A stretch of 64,000 nucleotides of DNA from CAVSWT01 sp963746735 (GTDB lineage Bacteria; Bacteroidota; Ignavibacteria; Ignavibacteriales; Ignavibacteriaceae): assembly GCA_963746735.1 (NCBI GenBank), contig CAVVCO010000026.1:1-64000 (forward strand). The letters are read 5' to 3'. The position numbers and the translations under genes were made by a program. Shown here piece by piece: positions 46,418 through 57,342 of the stretch. The number at the start of each line of letters is the position of its first letter. Positions within the stretch are counted from its first letter, which is position 1. Below the pieces are notes generated by a model. The model was not told the DNA's origin. It saw nothing but the letters and a program-made list of their open reading frames with translations, and made no database searches.

Positions 46418-47159
46418 GCGGGTAATTAAATATCTAAGTTACTCATTTTACTGCTTAAGTTTACTTACTATCATTTCTATAACAGGCTGCTCATCTTCAA
46501 TAAACTCCGAAAGATATAAAACAAAAACAGAAAAAACAGACACAGAAAAAAAATCGCCTGTTAGATTTACAGACGAGAATGATAATAAAAATTCTTCAAA
46601 AACAGATGAAAAGATAAATAACGATGATTTAAAAACAGCCGCACTTTCAGAAGATATTGATTCGGATGAAAATGATGATGATATACCTGTGGAACATAAT
46701 AGTGTGGACTTGTCTTCAGTATCAAATAAACTTTTATCAAAGGATAATGAATCCAGTGAGTTCAGTACTGTAAAAGAAAAAATGTTAATGGAAATAATCC
46801 GTTATTTAAATACGCCATACAAATATGGCGGGACTACAAAAAAGGGAATAGATTGTTCTGCTTTTACTCAGGCTGTTTTTGCCCATGCAGTAGATTTTCA
46901 ATTACTAAGAACTGCAAGAGGCCAGTATACTGAGGGAATGGAAATAGATAATAAAGATGATTTGAAATTTGGTGATTTAGTATTTTTTAATACAAGGAGA
47001 AGAGTAAAGCCGGGACATGTTGGTATATATATTGGCGACAATCTTTTTGCCCACGCAAGTTCTAAAAACGGGGTTATAGTTTCTTCTTTAGATCATAATT
47101 ATTATTTAAATAGGTTTATGGGGGGTAGGAGATTGGAAATTTTATCTGCTGCTAAATAG
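46410..47159 (+). CDS. NlpC/P60 cell-wall peptidase lipoprotein
   Basis: This 249-residue lipoprotein probably cuts peptidoglycan stem peptides. The signal peptide ends in ISITGC (Cys27), followed by a disordered D/N/K/S-rich linker of about 90 residues. The C40 peptidase domain has the catalytic cysteine in GIDCSAFTQAVF and histidine in KPGHVGIYIGD, with HASS later. The start is TTG 46410, overlapping the rpoD stop by 8 bp in another frame, so translation is probably coupled to rpoD. Confidence 0.88.
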   Translation: MARRVIKYLSYSFYCLSLLTIISITGCSSSINSERYKTKTEKTDTEKKSPVRFTDENDNKNSSKTDEKINNDDLKTAALSEDIDSDENDDDIPVEHNSVDLSSVSNKLLSKDNESSEFSTVKEKMLMEIIRYLNTPYKYGGTTKKGIDCSAFTQAVFAHAVDFQLLRTARGQYTEGMEIDNKDDLKFGDLVFFNTRRRVKPGHVGIYIGDNLFAHASSKNGVIVSSLDHNYYLNRFMGGRRLEILSAAK

Positions 47160-47578
47160 ATTACTTATATAATTTCATCCTCTTTCGCATCATTTCAATT
47201 TGAGCTAACAAAGTTATTTTATTAATCATTTCTTTTGATTCTTAATTCAGATTTGTTTTTATAGTCTAAATTATCTTGCAGTTCAATTCAAAATCAGAAC
47301 AAGAGATAATTAGGGATAACTTATGGCTTAACTACATTGACATGAACATCCATACTTAAAGAACAACCATTTTAACAACTCACATTTACAATTGGGAGAT
47401 AATTTTTAAGAAAACCAGCTAACAAATTACCATTATCCATAAAATTTTTACTAAACCGCTAAAAACGCATAATTATCAATATTTCAGTTGAAAATTAATG
47501 GTAATTATACCGATGTTTTTCACTAACCACTTGTTTAAGTATTGATATGAAATTTATAAAAATTAAACCGTTAAAATT
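47160..47578 (+). other. 419-bp gap with no recognised gene
   Basis: Strongly AT-rich, no open frame with a credible start, no tRNA-like fold and no clear terminator or repeat. It may contain the end of the rpoD-nlpC transcript and the promoter of the following small gene. Confidence 0.5.
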
Positions 47579-47593
47579 TTGAAGGGTTGTCTT

Positions 47594-47848
47594 GTGGAAC
47601 ATTTAATAAATTCTATTTTTTTAATACTTATTTCATTATTCATTTTACATACTGTTTTGTTTTCAACTGTAAAAAAATATATTAGTTATTTGTCAGTGAT
47701 TGGAATTGGGTTAATTTTAATATTTATGAGAACATTTATAGGAATTTGGTATAGTATTTCATTTATTCTTGTTGGACTTTTATGGATCAGGTTTTTAGTT
47801 CAGTATGGAGTGTCTAGAAAAGATATTAATAACTATTTAGAACTTTGA
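47594..47848 (+). CDS. Small integral membrane protein of unknown function
   Basis: Using GTG 47594 (spaced for GAAGGG upstream; a TTG at 47579 is an alternative) gives 84 residues with three hydrophobic segments (INSIFLILISLFILHTVLF, YLSVIGIGLILIF, YSISFILVGLLWIRFLV). No family recognised. It stands alone between two gene-free stretches and is followed by a hairpin terminator. Confidence 0.45.
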   Translation: MEHLINSIFLILISLFILHTVLFSTVKKYISYLSVIGIGLILIFMRTFIGIWYSISFILVGLLWIRFLVQYGVSRKDINNYLEL

Positions 47849-47930
47849 ATAATTTATTGACAATAAGATATTCAAAGGTTGACATATTCGCTCTTTAAAA
47901 AATTATCCATTTGAAATTTCAAACAAAAAA

Positions 47931-47957
47931 AAGCCATTCAAACTGAATGGCTTTTTA
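47931..47957. terminator. Bidirectional terminator between the small membrane gene and nrdJ
   Basis: AAGCCATTCA and TGAATGGCTT form a perfect 10-bp stem with an AAC loop, flanked by A runs on one side and T runs on the other. It can end both the plus-strand gene before it and the minus-strand nrdJ transcript after it. Confidence 0.85.
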
Positions 47958-47987
47958 ACATTAAACAGTGATGTTTATTTTTAATTT

Positions 47988-50900
47988 TTAACTGCAGCCT
48001 GAAGTAGAACCGCAAGTCATACATTTTAAGCATGTTCCGTTTCTAACCATTGTCAAACTCTGGCATTCTGTGCATATATCACCTGTGTAACCCTTTTCGA
48101 TTGCCTGCCTTACTTTTGTATGGATTGAGTTCTTAGCCTGACTTATCATTGGTTTAATTCGTGTTGTTGTTTTTACTTCAGCAGGGGCATATTCTTTTGA
48201 ATTTAATTCTTCTTCATCTAATTCAATAACTCTTTCGCTTACTACTTCTTCGCTTACAAATTCCGGTTCAACTAATTTTTTTACTATACCGGGAGAAGCT
48301 TTCCCTTTTATTTCTTCCGGTTCAACATGAGCTAGATCATGACGTCCTAAATATGTGACTGCTAATTCTCTAAAGATGTAGTCAATTACGGAAGTAGACA
48401 TTTTTATTTTTGAATTGCCGGTAACCATTCCGCTTGGTTCAAATCTTGTAAATACAAAAGCGTCTACAAATTCTTCAAGAGGTACACCGTGCTGCAATCC
48501 AAGGGAAATTGAAATAGCAAAGCAATTTAATAATGATCTGAACGCAGCGCCTTCTCTATGCATATCAATAAATATTTCACCGATTTGGCCGTTTTCATAT
48601 TCACCGGTTCTAATATAAACTGACTGCCCATTAATTTTTGCTTTTTGAGTATAGCCTGTTCTTCTATCTGGAAGCCTTCTTCTTTTAGCGATATATCTAT
48701 GAATAATTTTCTCGGCAATCTTTACAATATCATTATGTTCTTTCTCTTCAATGATTGCCTCAAGCTCTTCTTCACTAATAGAATTAAGAGGTTGTGAAAG
48801 TTTAGAGCCATCTCTATAAAGGGCATTTGCTTTAATTCCCAGTTTCCATGACTGCATGTAAGCATCTTTAATATCTTCAACAGTAGCGCTGTTTGGAAGA
48901 TTTATTGTTTTTGAAATTGCTCCGGAAATAAATGGCTGTGCTGCTGCCATCATTTTAATATGAGCAATTGATCTAATAAATCTTGTCCCTTTTTTACCGC
49001 ATTTATTTGCACAGTCAAATACAGGATAATGTTCATGCTTTAAGAATGGAGCGCCTTCAATTGTCATGGTTCCGCAAACGTAATCATTTGCCGATGCGAT
49101 TTCCTGTTTTGAAAATCCTAAAGCAGTTAATAAATTAAAATCAAATGAATCTATTTCATCTTCATCCAAACCAAGTTTATTAATTAAGAAATCAGCTCCG
49201 ATAGTATATTTATTAAATGCAAAACTCAATTCAAAAACTGATGGAAGGGTGGCTTCCAATTTTGATAAAATTTCATCAGTAAATCCTTTGGCTTTTAATG
49301 CTTGGGGATTGATATATGGGCATCCTTCTAAAGTTCCATGCCCTTTAGCATATTTTACTACTTCTGAAATTTGATCATGGTTGTAACCTAATCTTTCTAA
49401 TGCAGGCGGAATAGATTGATTTATAATTTTGAAATATCCGCCGCCGGCAAGCTTTTTAAATTTAACTAAAGCGAAATCAGGTTCAACACCCGTTGTATCG
49501 CAATCCATAACCAGGCCGATAGTTCCAGTAGGTGCAATCACAGTAACTTGAGCATTTCTAAATCCAAATTCGGTTCCCATTTCTAAAGCACGGTCAGCAT
49601 CTTCTCTTGCTGCTTTTAATAAATCAGAAGGGCAGTGTTTGGGGTCAATGCCCATTGGATAAATTGACAATGTTTCATATTCTTCATGAGGAACATTATA
49701 TGCTGCTCTTCTGTGATTGCGAATTACCCTAAGCATATGCTCTTTATTTTTTTCGTACTTTGAAAATGATCCTAATTCTTTTGACATTTCTGCTGATGTT
49801 GCATAAGCCCGCATATGCATAATGCCTGTCAATGCACCGCAGATTGCAAAAGCTTCGTTGCTGTCATAAGGAATTCCTTGAAGCATTAATAAGTGAGCCA
49901 AGATTTGCATAACCCAATCCAAGAGTTCTAAAGTCATAACTTAACTGGGCAATTTCCTTGCTGGGAAATTGAGCCATTAAAACGCTTATTTCTAGAACGA
50001 TTGTCCACAAACGAGTTGCATGACGATAAGATTCGATGTTAAACTGTTTGGTTTTAGTATCGTAATATTTTGTAAGATTCAATGAAGCCAAATTACATGC
50101 AGTATCATCCAAAAACATATATTCGCTGCATGGATTTGAAGCTTTTATTTCACCATCTTCGGGGCATGTATGCCATTCATTAATAGTAGTGTGATATTGA
50201 ATTCCTGGATCAGCGCACGACCATGCTGAATAAGAAATATCTTCCCAAAGGTCTCTTGCTCTGAGTGTTTTAGACGGCTTTGGTTTACGGTTTTCCTTGG
50301 CAGCTTTTTGTTTTTCAATTCTCCAGTAAAGATTCCAATTGCCGTCACTTAAAACTCCATTCATAAATTCATTTGTAACTCTAATTGAGTTGTTTGAATT
50401 TTGACCGGAGACGGTTGCATAAGCTTCGGAATTCCAATCAGTATCATAGATAGGAAATTCAATTGACTTGAAACCAAGTTTTGCAAGTTGAATTACTCTC
50501 TCAATATAATTATTTGGAATCTGGACCTTACGAGCTTCCAAAACAGCAAATTTTAATTTCTTATTTAATTTTTTATTAAACCTGTCGTTTTCAGGATGTT
50601 CTTCATAACATGCATGCATGATTGCATTTAAATGATAATTACATAATTTTGATCCTGTAACTAACGCTGCTACTTTTTGTTCTTCAGTTACCTTCCAATT
50701 AATATATTCCTCTATATCAGGATGATCCAAATCCAAAGTAACCATCTTTGCAGCTCGACGGGTTGTTCCACCGGATTTAATTGCACCTGCAGAGCGGTCG
50801 CCGATTTTTAAGAATGACATTAAGCCTGAAGATTTTCCACCACCGCTTAATGATTCTTCAGACCCGCGTATATCGGAAAAGTTGGAACCTGTGCCAGAAC

Positions 50901-51582
50901 CATATTTAAATAATCTTGCTTCACGAACCCAAAGGTCCATTATACCGCCTTCGTTAACCAGGTCATCTTTAACTGATTGAATAAAACAAGCGTGAGGCTG
51001 CGGGTGAGTATATGCATCAGTTGAAACAGTTAATTCACCGGTTTTATAATCAACATAATAATGTCCTTGTGCCGGTCCGTCAATTCCGTAAGCCCAATTT
51101 AAACCGGTGTTAAACCATTGAGGGCTATTTGGTGCTGCCATTTGATTTGCAAACATAAAAACTAATTCATCGTAAAATGCTTTTGCATCTTCTTCTGCAT
51201 CAAAATATTTTGCAACCCATCCCCAATAAGTCCAATTCCCGGCTAACCTGTGAAAAACTTGTCGGCTGTCGCTTTCTGAAGAATATCTTTCTTTCTCAGG
51301 CAGCAATTCTAATTTTTCTAAATCGGGTTTGGAAGGCTGAAGCCAGCCAGGCACACCCTTTTCACGGCTTTTCTTTAACAACTTAGGTACACCGGCTTTT
51401 CTAAAATATTTTTGAGCAATAATATCAGTTGCTACCTGCGACCATTGAGCAGGCACAAAAACATCTTCCATTCTAAAAACGATAGATCCATCAGGGTTTT
51501 TAATTTCAGACGTTCTTTTAACAAACTCAAAAGATTTTAGAGGGTCCACTCCACCTCTAGTGAAAAGCCTTTCTACTCTCAT
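47988..51582 (-). CDS. nrdJ: Adenosylcobalamin-dependent ribonucleotide reductase (class II), broken by a +1 frame change
   Basis: NrdJ makes deoxyribonucleotides with a B12 radical and works with or without oxygen. Joined length is about 1197 residues. The first frame has NSPQWFNTG, PQPHACFIQSV with a redox cysteine, and the catalytic NPCSEYMFLDD loop. The second frame has GTIGLVMDCDTTGVEPDFAL, a TSCPD domain (GQIGEIFIDMHREGAAFRSL) and a C-terminal zinc ribbon (CTECQSL, CLKCMTCGSTSGC). The frames join at minus-strand TCA-CTT-ATT (49896-49888) if one base is skipped, giving NLGSLLMLQGIPYDS. No cobalamin riboswitch is visible upstream. Confidence 0.9.
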
Positions 51583-51920
51583 TCATTACTCCCTAAGCTT
51601 AAAATTTCTTTGTTGTATAGTTGATTTAAAATATTAATTATTTTTTTATGTGACGTGTTATATAAATAAACAAATTTCATTCGCAGATTTTTTGTTTTGA
51701 GTTCAGTTGTTGACTAATTAGAAACTAAAAAATTTTCTTGAAAAAGAAAATAGTTTGACCCACAATTTCTTTAAAAATAATTTAAAGGCGTGAAAGAACT
51801 GACGACAACTTTGTAATATTTTTTTTAAAAACCAAATTAAATTTTTTATAAAATTTAATTCGATTTTTTTAAATAGAAATTTTTAAAAAAAATAGACAAT
51901 CGTATCAAAAATATTTTTAA
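51583..51920. other. 338-bp AT-rich gap upstream of nrdJ
   Basis: This is the promoter side of nrdJ and the 3' side of the EVE-domain gene. There is a good ribosome binding site for nrdJ (TTAGGGAGTAATG on the minus strand). I looked for a cobalamin riboswitch and for NrdR boxes and see neither. No gene. Confidence 0.5.
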
Positions 51921-52391
51921 TTATCTTTTACTCATGGTAATAATCACATCAAACTCATCTTTTGTTACAGGCATCACCGATAGCCTGCTTCCTTTTTGAA
52001 CCAAGCGCATATTTTTTAATTTAGAATTACCCTTGATATCTGATAATGTAACTGGATTCTTAAAAATATTAATCAATTTTATATCAACCATAAACCAAAC
52101 TGGATTCTCTGGATTGCTTGATGGATAATAGTGCTTGTTATCGGGATCAAATTGAGTGTGGTCGGCATAGGATTCTTTAACAACCTCGCAGACGCCTACA
52201 ATAGCGGTTGGATCCGTGTTGCTATGATAAAAAAGAACCTTGTCGCCTTTCTTCATTTCATCGCGAATGAAATTTCTAGCTTGATAATTTCTTACTCCAT
52301 CCCAATATGTTGTTTTGTTTTTGCCTTTATCTAAATCATAAATTGAAAAAGATGATGGTTCTGATTTTACAAACCAGTATTTTGCTGCCAT
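51921..52391 (-). CDS. EVE-domain protein (THYN1-like)
   Basis: This 156-residue protein is nearly all EVE domain, a PUA-like fold that binds modified bases in DNA or RNA. Typical pieces are YWFVKSEPSSFSIYDL, TYWDGVRNYQARNFIRDEMK, KGDKVLFYHSN and GVCEVVKESYAD. Single-domain EVE proteins of this kind are widespread and usually of unproven function. It is read towards nrdJ. Confidence 0.88.
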   Translation of the reverse strand: MAAKYWFVKSEPSSFSIYDLDKGKNKTTYWDGVRNYQARNFIRDEMKKGDKVLFYHSNTDPTAIVGVCEVVKESYADHTQFDPDNKHYYPSSNPENPVWFMVDIKLINIFKNPVTLSDIKGNSKLKNMRLVQKGSRLSVMPVTKDEFDVIITMSKR

Positions 52392-52557
52392 TTTAATCTC
52401 GATTTAATTTTTATTGAAACAAAGAGAATTATCACTAAAATAAAAAAAAAATGTACCTTTAAATTTATAATCATAATTGATAAAATTGTTGAAAATTAAG
52501 TTAATTGATATTCGCGATTTACGTAAATATATTACATCCAAAATAATTTAATTTAAT

Positions 52558-53219
52558 ATGAAATATTTGACAATAATAGTTGTGTTTTTCCTTGCTATTT
52601 CAATCCAGGCACAAACTGAAAAAGGATTTGAAATAGCAAGATTAAAATACGACGGCGGCGGTGATTGGTATAATGGCCCTTCTCGAAGAAGTTAATTTAT
52701 TGAACTTTATCAAAGCTAACACAAACATAAAAGTTAATCCTGAATATAAATTTGTAGATATTTCTAGCAGATGAAATATTTTCATATCCGTTTTTATTTA
52801 TGACCGGGCATGGAAATGTCCTTTTCTCGCAGGAAGAAGCAGAAAGATTAAGAAAATATCTTGAGAATGGTGGATTTCTTTATATTGATGATGACTACGG
52901 TCTTGATAAAGCAATAAGAAGAGAAATGAAAAAAGTTTTTCCTGACAAAGACTTTACAGAGCTTCCATTTAATTATGGCATGTATGATGATTTTTTCGAG
53001 TTTAAATCTGGACCGCCAAAAACTCATGAACATGATGGAAAACCTGCACAAGGATTTGGAATTTTTGTTGGAAAAAGGATTGCTGTTTATTATACTTACC
53101 AGTCAAATCCAAGTGACGGCTGGGATGATCCTGAAGTGCATAACGATCCTGAAAGTAAAAGGATAGAAGCATTAAAATTTGGAGTAAATTTAGTTGTTTG
53201 GGCACTTTCTCATAAATAA
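52558..53219 (+). CDS. DUF4159 exported protein, with two +1 frame changes
   Basis: The gene starts at ATG 52558 with a signal peptide (MKYLTIIVVFFLAISIQAQ) and runs through GFEIARLKYDGGGDWYNGPS, the DUF4159 opening. The frame changes at TCT-CGA (skip at 52684) to EEVNLLNFIKANTNIKV, then at AGC-AGA (skip at 52769) to DEIFSYPFLFMTGHGNV and on to the normal end at 53219. Joined, it has about 219 residues. The family resembles a glutamine-amidotransferase fold and often lies with MoxR/DUF58/DUF4175 genes; only the DUF4175-like gene follows here. Confidence 0.75.
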
Positions 53220-53245
53220 GTCAAAAAAATAAAATCGATTAAAGT

Positions 53246-56200
53246 ATGAAAGATTCGGTTTTTTACAAAGAAATAATTGAGAGGCTTGAAAAGCTTACGA
53301 AGAGGGAATATGCTCTCTTTTCTTCATTGGGAATTCAAGCGTCATTAATTATTGGTTTACTGACTTTCATTTGCTTTGCCTTTTTTGAATTTGTATTTCA
53401 TTTTTCTTCTGCAGTTCGGACTGTTCTTTTTTTGATTTTTTTACTTCTTACAATTGGCAGCTTCGTTTTTCTGTTTGTTATTCCAACCTTAAAATATTTT
53501 AACATATTTCGTAAAACAAATTATTTTAATGTTGCCGGGAAAGTGGGAGAAAATTTCCCGGTAATAAAAGATGATTTGTTAAATGCTATGCAGCTTGTTT
53601 CAATATCAAACGGAAACAATTATTATTCTGTTTCGACTAATTGATGCTGCATTTAAGAATGTGTACGATAAAAGTAAAAGCCTGCAATTTGAATCGATTG
53701 TTAATTTTAGCAAAGTTAAAAGTCTATCTACTTTATTTAATTGGAATTGGATTAGTTGTTTCCGGTTTAGTTTTATTTGTGCCGGGAATTAGTTCTGCTT
53801 CAAACAGATTGGTAAATTTTAATAAGGAATTTATTGCTCCCCCGAAATTTTCATTTCAAGTCATGCCTGGCAATTCTCAAATTACAAAAGGCGATGATCT
53901 TTTAATTACAGTTAAAGTAAATGGAGCTAAACTTAAAAATATTTCTCTCAGTAATGAAATCCGAAGATCAGACAAGTTTTGAGATTGAAAATTTAACAGC
54001 CGATTCATTGGGGGATTTTCATTTAGAAGAAAAGACGGTCCGAAATTCATTTAAATATTTTGCCGAAGCAGAAAATATTAAAAGTGATGAATTTAAAATT
54101 GATGTTATTGATCATCCCATCATCAAAAATCTGGATGTGAAGGTTATTTCTCCGTCTTACTCAAAAATAGCACCGGTTATTTTAACAGATAATGGAAATA
54201 TAAACGCTTTGGTTGGGAGTACTGTTGACATAAAAATAAATTCAACCAAGCCGCTTAAAGAAGCAGAACTTCAATTCAGTGATTCAACAAAACAAAAATT
54301 AAATGTTAATGACAATATTGCTTCCGGAAAGTTTATAATTAAAAAGGATAATAATTATAAAATTATTTTAACTGATGAAAACGCGAATAATAATTTATAT
54401 CCTATTACATACACTATTAAAGCAATGCTTGATGATTATCCAACCATAGAAATTATTGAGCCGAATAAAGATGTAACTTTGGCAAATGATAATAGGCTTC
54501 CTTTGTATTTAAAAGTTACCGATGATTATGGATTTACCAAGCTGCTGCTTAAATATCGATTAGCGGCTTCAAAATATGAACCCCTCAAAGTGAATTTAGT
54601 TCGATTGAAATTCCAATTAATAAAAATGATAAAGAAATAAATGTTAATTACATCTGGAATCTTTCACAGATGAATTTAGCTGTTGATGATATTGTTACAT
54701 ATTATCTTGAGATCTTTGATAACGATATAATCAGCGGGCCGAAAGTCTGCTAAGTCAGCATTCATTTAATATACGTGTCCCTTCACTTGATGAAATTCTT
54801 GCTAAAGCAGATAATACTCAATCAAAGTCTGAAGATGATTTGAAAGAAATATTAAAGCAGGCGAATGATCTGAAACAAAATCTTGAAAAAATAGATCAAG
54901 ATTTAAAGAAGGATTCAAAAGAATTAACCTGGGAAGAGAAACAAAATATTGAAAAGAGTTTGGATCAATTTCAGGATTTGCAAAAGAAAACTGAAGAAGT
55001 AAAAGAACAGATGGCGAAAATGCAGCAAGATCTACAGCAGAATAATCTCCTTTCAAAAGAGACTCTGGAAAAATATATGGAACTGCAAAATTTAATGAAA
55101 GAATTGAACAGCGAAGAGATGCAGAAGTTTATGGATAAAATGCAAAGTATGCTGCAGAAGCTAGACAGAAATCAAATGCAGCAGGCAATGGAAAATATGA
55201 AGCTTAATGAAGAAGCATTTCAAAAAAGTCATTGAGCGTACATTAAATTTATTAAAGAGAATTCAGATTGAGCAAAAGGTTGATGAGCTTTTAAAACGAA
55301 CCGAACAAATGACAAAAAAACAAGATGATCTTAAGAATGAAACAAAGCAAAATGATTTATCAAAGCAAAGCGAAAAAGATAATTTGAGCGAGAAGCAAGA
55401 TGAAATATCAAAAGACCTAGATAAATTTAATGATGAGCTGAAAAAGCTTGAAGATAAAATGAAATCGTTTGACGATATGCCGAAAGATGAACTCGCAAAA
55501 ATGAAAGATGAATTTGAAAAGCAGCAGAACCAGGAAAAATCAAATGAAGCTTCTCAAGATATTCAGCAGAATCAAATGCAGATGGCACAACAGAATCAAT
55601 CACAAGTAAGCCAAAATATGAAGCAAATGGGGCAGTTAATGAAGCAGCTTCAGCAATCTATTAAACAGCAAAGCCAAATGCAGACTTTCACAGATATGAT
55701 GAAGATGCTTGAGAATTTAATTTCACTTTCAAAGCAGGAAGAAGACTTAAAGAAGAATTCGGAAAATCTTGATCCAACTTCATCTTCTTTTAATGAAAAT
55801 GCACAAAAGCAAGATGAAATTTCTAGAAATCTTGACAGACTTTTGCAGCAGATGTCTAATCTTTCACAAAAAACATTTGCGATAACTCCCGAAATGGGTA
55901 AATCGTTGGGAGATGCTAAAAAACAAATGGATCAATCAATTCAGTCAATGCAGAGCAGGAATGGGAACATGGCTTCGATGAGTCAGGGAGAAGCAATGAA
56001 ATCATTAAATGAAGCAGCAGCAATGATGAAAGGCTCAATGGAATCTATGATGCAGGGCGGCGGGCAGGGCGGAATGATGTCTTTATTGCAGCAGCTTGGT
56101 AAATTATCACAGCAGCAAATGCAATTAAATAATATGACTCAGCAGCTTCAGCAAGGAATGCAGAATCAAGGCCAGCTTAGTATGCAGCAGCAGGCACAAC

Positions 56201-56643
56201 TGCAAAGATTAGCACAGCAGCAGGAATTAATTAAGAAGTCAATTGAGCAGTTAAACCAGGAAGCGAAAGAATCAGGCAAATCAAAAAGCATGGCAGCAAA
56301 TTTAAATGAAGTTATGAATAAGATGCAGGAAGTTGTAACTGATATGCAGACGGAGAAGCTTGATGATCAACTAGTTCAGAAGCAGGAGAGAATTTTATCA
56401 AAACTTTTAGATGCACAGCGTTCAATAAATGAAAGAGATTATGAAAAAAAGAGAGAATCAAATTCGGGGCAGGATATTGTCCGTCAATCACCGGCTGAAT
56501 TAAATTTATCTTTACAAAAAGAAAAAGACAAAATTAGGGACGAACTTAACAGAGCGATTAATGAAGGCTATACTAGAGATTATGAAGAACTGATAAGAAA
56601 ATATTATGAAGCTTTGCAGAAAGAAAATTCAGTTAATCAATGA
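53246..56643 (+). CDS. DUF4175-like membrane protein with coiled-coil tail, with at least six frame changes
   Basis: Joined, this is a protein of about 1130 residues. It starts with two transmembrane helices (about 25-75), a third at about 165-185 (YLLYLIGIGLVVSGLVLFVP), an extracytoplasmic Ig-like region, and from about residue 525 a long helical, glutamine- and methionine-rich coiled coil (IERTLNLLKRIQIEQKVDEL; then QQMQLNNMTQQLQQGMQ). Skips restore the frame at 53636, 53718-53721, 53961/53962 and 55224-55230. Around 54584-54592 and 54742-54758 the frame moves by -1 or by two +1 steps. The region from 55231 to 56643 is uninterrupted. Function unknown; it lies 26 bp after the DUF4159 gene. 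Confidence 0.7.
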
Positions 56644-56649
56644 TTGTGA

Positions 56650-57015
56650 TTAACTTTTATTCTTTTCGGTTTTTATCAAATTGAAGTATTCAGTGGTTTC
56701 TTTTTGAAAAAGGAAATAAGCAATTAATATAAAGAGTAAACTATGAATGATCACTTCAAGAATTGAATGGTAAAAACTAATTGCTACGTGAAATATGAGC
56801 CAGAAAACTAAAAGCCATCTTGCCCACTTAAAACCCCTAAGCATAAATATACCTGAAACAATGGCAAGCAGTGCAACTAATCCAACTATTGGGATTTCAA
56901 AAGGATTTATTATTTCTGTTGAACTGAAAAATTTTAATAAAGCATTTACCAGCCCAATACTTCCAACTATTATAAATAACCAGCTTATGAAAGTAATTGA
57001 GCGCGGCCTTTTCAT
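56650..57015 (-). CDS. Small four-helix membrane protein of unknown function
   Basis: This 121-residue protein begins MKRPRSITFISWLFIIVGSI and has about four hydrophobic helices, with GIFMLRGFKWARWLLVFWL in the middle. The RP-SIT and GFKWARWL motifs occur in a broad class of small hypothetical membrane proteins. It converges with the DUF4175-like gene; the stops are 6 bp apart. It is downstream of the two tiny lipoproteins on the same strand. Confidence 0.6.
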   Translation of the reverse strand: MKRPRSITFISWLFIIVGSIGLVNALLKFFSSTEIINPFEIPIVGLVALLAIVSGIFMLRGFKWARWLLVFWLIFHVAISFYHSILEVIIHSLLFILIAYFLFQKETTEYFNLIKTEKNKS

Positions 57016-57049
57016 TTATTTGTGATGTAAGATTTAGAAGTTCTAACTG

Positions 57050-57136
57050 TTATCCTACATGGTAGCACAACGCATCACAGCCGGAGAGTAACAATAGAGA
57101 AATTGCAATCAAAAGATATAGTAATTTTGCTTTCAT
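57050..57136 (-). CDS. Tiny lipoprotein (28 residues)
   Basis: From ATG 57136 the frame encodes a hydrophobic signal peptide MKAKLLYLLIAISLLLLSGC and only eight more residues, DALCYHVG, before the stop. LLSGC is a perfect lipobox with Cys20 as the lipidated residue, and a second cysteine follows four positions later. The ribosome binding site is weak (TTGGAAAAAA). It resembles entericidin or lysis-type lipoproteins in design but is shorter; the function is unknown. Confidence 0.5.
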   Translation of the reverse strand: MKAKLLYLLIAISLLLLSGCDALCYHVG

Positions 57137-57175
57137 AGTAATTTTTTCCAATTCAAAATAATTGAAGGTTAATTA

Positions 57176-57259
57176 TTATAAACTACAATCAGCGCAACCG
57201 GAAAGGAGTATAATTGTGATTAATAAAATTGTATAATGTATAATTTTATATTTTAACAT
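57176..57259 (-). CDS. Tiny lipoprotein (27 residues)
   Basis: From ATG 57259, preceded by TAGGAGACATA, the frame encodes MLKYKIIHYTILLITIILLS and then GCADCSL. LLSGC is a lipobox with Cys22 lipidated, leaving a six-residue mature peptide CADCSL with two cysteines. It lies 39 bp upstream of the other tiny lipoprotein and 83 bp after the cation transporter, all on the minus strand. The good ribosome binding site makes translation likely. Confidence 0.55.
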   Translation of the reverse strand: MLKYKIIHYTILLITIILLSGCADCSL

Positions 57260-57342
57260 TATGTCTCCTAATTTTTTAAGGGTTACTTTCAAAATAATTT
57301 TCTAAGTATTCAAAGTCAACAAAAATCTTTAAGATTATAAAA

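Noticed and set aside
51583..51920. Possible cobalamin riboswitch upstream of the B12-dependent nrdJ
   Set aside because: The sequence is nearly all A and T and has none of the conserved B12-box bases.
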